This document shows positions 59,035 to 64,000 of a stretch of DNA of 64,000 nucleotides, in pieces (the stretch's first letter is position 1; each line of letters opens with the position of its first letter). The DNA lies in the NCBI RefSeq assembly GCF_000353285.1, contig NZ_KB731324.1:1940577-2004576 (forward strand), given 5' to 3'. Source of the stretch: Leptolyngbya boryana PCC 6306 (GTDB taxonomy: Bacteria > Cyanobacteriota > Cyanobacteriia > Leptolyngbyales > Leptolyngbyaceae). Below the pieces are notes generated by a model. That model saw nothing but the letters and a program-made list of their open reading frames with translations, searched no databases and was not told where the DNA came from. The translations under genes were made by a program, and so were the position numbers.

Positions 59035-60293
59035 ACGCGATCGATATTCTTCGCAAGCAGCAAGCCCAGAACAGATCGAACTTTGCAGAACGAAAAGTAG
59101 AAGTTTCGCCTGCATTGTATCGATCGATTGGCTTTGATGCTGAAACTGGAATGTCGATCGTCAGCAATGGCTCTGACACGGTTAGCGCAAGTCGCAATAC
59201 TAACGGAGCCATCAAACCAAATCAGCCTGTCAAAACAACACAAGCAGGAAGCAGAGCAGTAGTAGATTCGATGCCGTCTCCTAAGACCCGGAAATCGACT
59301 ACGGCTCCACAGTCAGGCAAAATCAAAGCACTGTTCATCACCTATCAAGGTGGGCTAGAAAGCGCAGATGGAACCATGTCGCTCTGGGTCGGAGGCTGGA
59401 AAACCAATGCTGTCAAGATTGCGGAATATCCTCACAATTCATCGCGATTCACTCGGATTGAGAATGCTTCGCTCAACAATCTCGGAGGGGATAAATGGAT
59501 CGCAAGTTGGCAGTTTATCACGCGCAACGGACAGCAGAGATTCGAGCAGAATTGGGTGACTCGATCGAATAGCGGCACATGGAGATTTTCTGATGCTGAG
59601 CTAGGGAAAGAGTTGCGACTGGATGAGTTAACAATCGAGCATCATGGCTTCGGATTCTGGAGCTTTAGAATGCTCGATCGCGAAATTGAAATCGGTCTAG
59701 GATCTTCTCAGATTGGCATTACGGGCTACTGGCTCAAAGATGAAGTTGAAACAAAGCCCTGGTCACGGCAAGTCAATGCAACACTTGAAGACGTTTCTAC
59801 AAATATCGAAGAAAGCATTGCACTCTATCCAGGTCGATTCGAGTCGTTTCGCAGCTTCAGCCAAGAAAATCAGACAAGCTCGTCAGGAAGAGTCGAGCAA
59901 GGCAAAATCTTCTTGATTAACGATCAATACAATCAAAGTTTTGGGGCGCAATTTAAGGTGTCCGTCAATTCGTCCGTTAGCTTTTTTGATCCGGATTGCG
60001 GTTACTGGCTGTTTTCAGAGGCAGATCAGCAACTCAAATTCAGCACTGAGGATGATCTGTTTCCTCCAGCGCAACTCGCTCCAAATCAGCATCACAACTG
60101 GATTGGAAATCGGCTCTATCGAGTTGAACCCCCTGCACAATCAATTTATCGTTCTGGGGGCGATGTCCGGGTGTTTGTGAATGAGTTTGATAGCGAGGAT
60201 GAATCGCTGATTCGACAAGTGCGATCGCTCAAATCGTATTTGCACCCTCTCAAGCCCAATGCCGACGTTCGAGCGCTTTCCTACTATGCCTAA
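59031..60293 (+). CDS. Tail fibre-region protein
   Basis: A 420 aa protein. The first 90 residues (IDILRKQQAQNRSNFAE, GFDAETGMSIVSNG, TNGAI) are shared with the small protein that follows. The rest is a large beta-rich domain (LFITYQGGLESADGTMSLWVGGW; FGFWSFRMLDREIEIGLG) that could bind a host ligand. No named family recognised. Confidence 0.6.
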   Translation: MNAIDILRKQQAQNRSNFAERKVEVSPALYRSIGFDAETGMSIVSNGSDTVSASRNTNGAIKPNQPVKTTQAGSRAVVDSMPSPKTRKSTTAPQSGKIKALFITYQGGLESADGTMSLWVGGWKTNAVKIAEYPHNSSRFTRIENASLNNLGGDKWIASWQFITRNGQQRFEQNWVTRSNSGTWRFSDAELGKELRLDELTIEHHGFGFWSFRMLDREIEIGLGSSQIGITGYWLKDEVETKPWSRQVNATLEDVSTNIEESIALYPGRFESFRSFSQENQTSSSGRVEQGKIFLINDQYNQSFGAQFKVSVNSSVSFFDPDCGYWLFSEADQQLKFSTEDDLFPPAQLAPNQHHNWIGNRLYRVEPPAQSIYRSGGDVRVFVNEFDSEDESLIRQVRSLKSYLHPLKPNADVRALSYYA

Positions 60294-60555
60294 TCCAATT
60301 CAACTTTTACGTGAAACTCAAGCTGACAATCGATTTCGATTTGCTGAAAAGGTACGATCGACAATTCAACGCACTGAAGAAAATATGTCAGGTCGCGTAC
60401 TTGGCAAAGATGCCACAACCGGACAAATGATGATTCAACTCGATCGCGGTGGCGTGATTCCTGCAACGGGCATCACGAACGGGAATTTGGACGGCAAGAA
60501 CGCGATCGTCTCTCTCAATGGTGGAACGGCGTGGGTTGACGGAATGCCAATCTAA
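60286..60555 (+). CDS. Small protein sharing the N-terminal module of its neighbour
   Basis: An 89 aa protein (MPNPIQLLRETQADNRFRFAE, GKDATTGQMMIQLDRGG, TNGNLDGKNAIV, MPI). It lines up with the first 90 residues of the previous protein, so one arose from the other by duplication. Its ATG overlaps the upstream stop by 8 bp. A longer in-frame start exists but is less likely. Confidence 0.65.
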   Translation: MPNPIQLLRETQADNRFRFAEKVRSTIQRTEENMSGRVLGKDATTGQMMIQLDRGGVIPATGITNGNLDGKNAIVSLNGGTAWVDGMPI

Positions 60556-60559
60556 GCCG

Positions 60560-60567
60560 AGGGAATT
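60560..60567 (+). promoter_or_regulatory. TAGGAATT-like motif before the first fibre
   Basis: AGGGAATTCCAGAG lies 36 nt before the ATG and shares the CCAGAG extension with two other copies. Confidence 0.4.
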
Positions 60568-60595
60568 CCAGAGTGCAATCGACTGGATGCCCTGA

Positions 60596-61108
60596 ATGTC
60601 TACGAACAAGTTTTTAACCATTATTGGTGGCGCACGGAAGCTGGTGAGTGCAATTTTTCAGTCAGCAGGCAGTGCGGATGCTAATAAAATCATTTCGACA
60701 AATTCCGCAGGCAAATTAGACGCATCGTTTCTGCCTTCAGGGGTTGCGATTCAGACTGAAGCGATCGCGGCTTCAGAAGCGTTAGCAGCAGGCGATTTTG
60801 TTAATATTTTTGATGATGAAGGCACTCGCAAAGTCCGCAAAGCAGATGCCTCAAATAGTCGGCTGGCAAATGGCTACGTCTTAGAAGTCGTAGTGAGTGG
60901 ACAGAACGCAACAGTCTACAAGACTGGTTCAAATTCGGCGCTGTCAGGACTCACACCAGGGCAAATTCGATATCTTTCCGCCACAACAGCGGGACGGTCA
61001 ACCGCGACGGCTCCTAGCGCTTCAGGGCAAATCATTCAATGCCTCGGATATGCCGAGTCAACTACTTCAGTTTTGTTTGAGTTTGATGAGCCAACCACGA
61101 TCGAGTAA
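60596..61108 (+). CDS. Tail fibre-like protein with anchoring N-terminus
   Basis: A 170 aa protein. It begins KFLTIIGGARKLVSAIFQSAG then DANKIISTNSAGKLD, a module repeated in the next gene, and continues with a beta-rich domain of phage fibre type (LTPGQIRYLSATTAGRSTATA). Probably a tail fibre or adaptor. The stop overlaps the following start by one base. Confidence 0.7.
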   Translation: MSTNKFLTIIGGARKLVSAIFQSAGSADANKIISTNSAGKLDASFLPSGVAIQTEAIAASEALAAGDFVNIFDDEGTRKVRKADASNSRLANGYVLEVVVSGQNATVYKTGSNSALSGLTPGQIRYLSATTAGRSTATAPSASGQIIQCLGYAESTTSVLFEFDEPTTIE

Positions 61109-62154
61109 TGAGCAAGTTTCTCACCTTTATTAATGGAGCGAGGCGGCTTGCTACTGCAATTACGCTAAGCCTTGGCTCAGTTGATGGCAACAAGATTGTC
61201 GCCACCAAATCGAATGGCAAATTAGACAACTCTTTTGTTGATTGGGCAAACCCAAGCGCGATCGGCACGGACACACCGAGTACAGGCAGGTTTACTACCC
61301 TCACCCTCACAGGAGGCAACGCATCAACAAGCACAACAACCGGGGATATTGTCGGGGCTGGCGGGGCGGGTTTTGGCGGTAATATCTATGGGGGTGGCTC
61401 ACTGAATCTGCCGGGGTTGATGATTAACTCAAACGGCGCGATTCAAACTACGGGAGTTGGGGCGGGATCTGTTGTTGGGAATGCGCGAGGGTCGGCAGCG
61501 GTTGACCTGCAAACAATTCGATTCTCAGCCGCTAGGGTTGCATCAGGAACTCAGTCTGTCGTAGTTGGAGGATCTGACAACCAGGCGAGTAGTACGTGGT
61601 CGATTGTGATTGGTGGAGTTGGCAACCAAGCAACAGGCTTTGCGTCAACCATCTGCGGCGGAGAGAACAACCAAGCCACAGCGCAATATGGCGTTATTAT
61701 TTCAGGGACTTGGGGGCTTGCGAACAAATTTGGGCAACAAGCTCAAGCCCCAGGAAGATTTTCAACTCAGGGAGACGCACAAAAATCCTCGCTAGTCGCA
61801 TATGGAGCAACCGCCAACGCAACCCCCGCTAATATACTTTTAGATAACAATATTTCCCGCTGCACGTTAGCTAACAATCAGGCTTGGCGGTTTACGATCG
61901 AGGTTATTGCAAAACAAGTATCCTCAACGAATCACGCTTCTTTTCAGATTGAAGGTACGATCGTGCGTGGTGCTAATGCAGCTTCGACAACGTTAGGAAC
62001 AACAAATAAAACAACGATACTAAACGGGCAATCCTGGGACTTTAACGTGAGCGCCGACACAACCAATGGTGCTCTCACATTAACGGCAACAGGCGCGGCA
62101 GCGACTACAATCCGATGGGTAGCCGCGATTAGTTTAGTTGAAGTTATTGGGTAA
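61108..62154 (+). CDS. Tail fibre with YadA-head-like repeats
   Basis: A 348 aa protein. The N-terminal KFLTFINGARRLATAI and NKIVATKSNGKLDNSF copy the neighbour's anchor. A glycine-rich stretch leads to repeats SVVVGGSDNQASS, SIVIGGVGNQATG and STICGGENNQATA, the 14-residue repeat of trimeric YadA-like heads. The C-terminal domain (WRFTIEVIAKQVS) may bind the receptor. Expected at the tail tip. Confidence 0.75.
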   Translation: MSKFLTFINGARRLATAITLSLGSVDGNKIVATKSNGKLDNSFVDWANPSAIGTDTPSTGRFTTLTLTGGNASTSTTTGDIVGAGGAGFGGNIYGGGSLNLPGLMINSNGAIQTTGVGAGSVVGNARGSAAVDLQTIRFSAARVASGTQSVVVGGSDNQASSTWSIVIGGVGNQATGFASTICGGENNQATAQYGVIISGTWGLANKFGQQAQAPGRFSTQGDAQKSSLVAYGATANATPANILLDNNISRCTLANNQAWRFTIEVIAKQVSSTNHASFQIEGTIVRGANAASTTLGTTNKTTILNGQSWDFNVSADTTNGALTLTATGAAATTIRWVAAISLVEVIG

Positions 62155-62171
62155 TTTTTTGGAGGTTGGAG

Positions 62172-62573
62172 ATGGCAATCGAGCTTGGCACAAAACAAAT
62201 TGAGGTTAAAGAGTCGTTTCGGATTTGGCGGACTCAGATTGAATCTCGTAGGGGACAAATCCCCATTGTCGAAGTGTTTCACGAGCGAGTTGCCGAACCT
62301 TCGGAGGGAGAAATAACAACTTATCCCAACTTTACACCCGCACAAATTGCAGCCGACAAGCTGCATGAACTCGCTCCATTCTGCGTGATTCCAGATGAGT
62401 TAAAGCAGATTATGCCGAATCAACAGGCGATCGTGCAATATCTGAAACTCTTACCTGCATTAGTGGCGATCGCTGGAGACGCTGCCAAACTCAAAGCAGA
62501 TCAAGAAGCAGCCGCGAGAATCGCCCAGGAACAGGCGGCAAGCCCAATCGAAGGGAATTCGTCGCAAGCCTGA
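62172..62573 (+). CDS. Small tail-end protein, possible fibre chaperone
   Basis: A 133 aa protein (MAIELGTKQIEVKES). GGAGG lies 6 nt before the ATG, stronger than the TTG two codons upstream. The last third is helical and Ala/Gln-rich (DAAKLKADQEAAARIAQEQAA). Being right after the fibre gene, it may assist fibre folding. Weak assignment. Confidence 0.6.
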   Translation: MAIELGTKQIEVKESFRIWRTQIESRRGQIPIVEVFHERVAEPSEGEITTYPNFTPAQIAADKLHELAPFCVIPDELKQIMPNQQAIVQYLKLLPALVAIAGDAAKLKADQEAAARIAQEQAASPIEGNSSQA

Positions 62574-62666
62574 TTTGCGCCATTTTCAGCCGCAATCTCG
62601 TTTGACGGGTCATGTAGAATTTTTCAAAACTCAAATTAACGATTTCACTGAGTTTTCGATATTATC

Positions 62667-62697
62667 TTGCGAGAGTTATTACTCGCGATTTTTTGTC
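62667..62697 (+). terminator. Rho-independent terminator after the fibre operon
   Basis: GCGAG pairs with CTCGC, followed by GATTTTTT; it ends the tail-fibre transcript. Confidence 0.75.
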
Positions 62698-62721
62698 TCA
62701 ACTTGAGATTTGTTGTCTCAA
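62696..62721. promoter_or_regulatory. TCTCAA operator-like repeats
   Basis: TCTCAACTTGAGA is a 13-bp dyad (62696-62708), followed by a further half-site TTGTCTCAA (62713-62721). This could be a repressor site controlling the next unit. Confidence 0.4.
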
Positions 62722-62994
62722 AAATTAGCTGGACTAGCAATGGACTGATTCTCAATAAAGCAGTCTCTGAAGCTCAGTAAAATCGTGAGACTGAAAGCTG
62801 TAATTTAGTCCTTTCAAAAGTCGCTGGAACGATTGCAGCAAAAGGCATTAAGACGTTATTCAGAGCTTAGAACTTCTGCGGACACCGCAGCTAATCTTGA
62901 AGATTTGAACTAGGCGATCGACATCACCGATAGATCCGGATAGACTCGTACTAACCGTACTAAATTCGTCGTATCTTTTAGAGGGTTGCTATTC

Positions 62995-63456
62995 GTGGCG
63001 CGACCGATATCCGAGAAATGCCGACAGTGCAGCAAGTTGAGCGCGAATGACGCGAAACAGAAAGAATGTTGGGACAGTGCTCTTTGTCCCGATCGTCGCT
63101 ACAACTATCGCAGACGGGATGCAAGGAATGCTCAGAAAAAAGCGGCTCGCAAGATGGTTGCAATGCCAGAATTGCCTTCGCTTTACCCAAACGTAATCTA
63201 CTATCGAGAAACGAAAGAGTCTCCAGTTCACGCGATCGCTGCTGAGCTACGAGAAAACGGCAAACAGGTTTTAATGACTGAAGTTTTTCACTGCAAAGGT
63301 GCGACCGAAGGAGACATTCACGACTGGCTTAGATTAGCTCTCAGAAATTTTTCAACTCAATATGGAAGAAATGTCGGCAAATTTGTTAGAGGCGGAACCG
63401 AGTTTCATCCCTCACTCTGCCCTCTGTGCAACAGATCTGGATCGAGTTGCGACTGA
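62995..63456 (+). CDS. Phage protein with N-terminal zinc-finger-like cysteines
   Basis: About 153 aa from GTG (VARPISEK); TTG at 62986 is an alternative. CRQCSKLSANDAKQKECWDS and LCPDRRYNYRRRD supply four or five cysteines and a basic patch typical of small DNA- or RNA-binding proteins on cyanobacterial mobile DNA. The C-terminus has CPLCNRSGSSC. It overlaps the next gene by 95 bp in another frame. Confidence 0.6.
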   Translation: MARPISEKCRQCSKLSANDAKQKECWDSALCPDRRYNYRRRDARNAQKKAARKMVAMPELPSLYPNVIYYRETKESPVHAIAAELRENGKQVLMTEVFHCKGATEGDIHDWLRLALRNFSTQYGRNVGKFVRGGTEFHPSLCPLCNRSGSSCD

Positions 63457-63997
63457 GGTTGTGAGAGATGCGATCGCGCTTTTCGAGAAAGCCCGGTCGA
63501 TACGCTTGGAGTGGGATCAGAAATACAACCCCACAGAACCAATTCTGAGCAACCTGGAAGATTGCGTGGAGCTATTCATCCAGTCGCAGCAGATTCGATT
63601 CCCGTCTGATTTGTTTGAAGAGTCAGATGAGCATTACTATCCCGAAAACAGAGAATCCGCAACGCGAGGCTCGAACGCAGAGCGAGGTGGAACCCTCGTT
63701 GCGGAAGTCGAGTCGGGAAAGTTGGCAGATGCTATTGCTGAACTTCCAGAAGCCCAGGTGCTAGAGCAAGCGATTTCCCTGGCTCACTCGGAAGATATCG
63801 ATACGTGGATTGAAATTGTTGCGACTGCCCTAACTCAGCCAATGGGATTGAGTGAGTTAGTTGAGAAGCTAGACTTATCAGTTGTTCAGGTTTGGATTGC
63901 CCTCATGTTTGGAGAGTTCCATTTAGAGCGCACGGGCGATTTCTATGAAGGCTCGATCGTCGTTTCTCCATCAAAAGATCCGCCCCAAGCTCTCTAG
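63362..63997 (+). CDS. Hypothetical prophage protein
   Basis: A 211 aa acidic protein. The N-terminal helix-rich part (LDRVATEVVRDAIALFEKARSI) is followed by a C-terminal winged-helix-like region (PMGLSELVEKLDLSVVQVWIALM). It ends just before the right edge. The 95-bp overlap with the previous gene in a different frame is unusual but both frames show coding character. Confidence 0.55.
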   Translation: MEEMSANLLEAEPSFIPHSALCATDLDRVATEVVRDAIALFEKARSIRLEWDQKYNPTEPILSNLEDCVELFIQSQQIRFPSDLFEESDEHYYPENRESATRGSNAERGGTLVAEVESGKLADAIAELPEAQVLEQAISLAHSEDIDTWIEIVATALTQPMGLSELVEKLDLSVVQVWIALMFGEFHLERTGDFYEGSIVVSPSKDPPQAL

Positions 63998-64000
63998 GGC

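Larger units (their letters stand above)
62574..62985. other. 412-bp intergenic region
   Basis: It contains a terminator, a TCTCAA repeat cluster and, near 62948-62963, two CGTACTAA units in tandem. No convincing gene was seen. Confidence 0.6.

Noticed and set aside
62696-62721. LexA box
   Set aside because: The TCTCAA dyad does not match known cyanobacterial or E. coli SOS boxes; left as an unnamed operator candidate.

Overview
The window is a cyanobacterial chromosome segment. Iterated GCGATCGC (HIP1) octamers are dense in nearly every coding region, and several proteins are of distinctly cyanobacterial type. Its right two thirds are a large, low-decay siphovirus-like prophage that runs off the right edge.

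1-6.6 kb is ordinary chromosome: a partial minus-strand gene, a dihydropyrimidinase-like amidohydrolase, a class II glutamine amidotransferase, a nitroreductase, a secreted 5'-nucleotidase, a small secreted protein that looks like a free-standing C-terminal domain of thiol-activated (cholesterol-dependent) cytolysins, and an IS1-family element. 6.6-17.6 kb is a defence island: a membrane protein with an HNH-like motif, then a type I restriction-modification locus (hsdR, an extra PD-(D/E)XK-like nuclease gene, hsdM, hsdS) with two tandem MntA/HepT toxin-antitoxin pairs wedged between hsdM and hsdS, followed by an antitoxin gene whose toxin is reduced to a C-terminal stub. 17.6-19.2 kb holds a repeat cluster, a tyrosine integrase and the 3' half of a tRNA-Pro, which marks an attachment site and suggests two elements in tandem.

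From about 19.2 kb to the right edge lies the prophage. Its early end has a phage sigma factor and a DUF3102 protein. A second integrase carries a duplicated 3' end. The packaging and head genes follow: small and large terminase, portal with a fused C-terminal domain, truncated minor head gene, DUF2213 protease/scaffold, cement protein and DUF2184 capsid. The tail region has neck genes, tail tube, tail chaperones with a GGGAAAA -1 frameshift site, a 3331-residue tape measure, tip proteins and fibres. Cargo genes interrupt this order: a secreted protein, a PadR regulator pair with an elaborate repeat operator, two short minus-strand pairs, a membrane glycosyltransferase, a DUF6978/DUF1828-like pair of foreign composition, and a second glycosyltransferase in the tail-tip operon.

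The most striking unexplained signal is a TAGGAATTC-like motif 32-39 nt before the start codons of most prophage transcription units (47 nt in one case). It is a candidate phage-specific promoter, possibly read by the prophage's own sigma factor. Assignments rest on reading the sequence; no database search was run.
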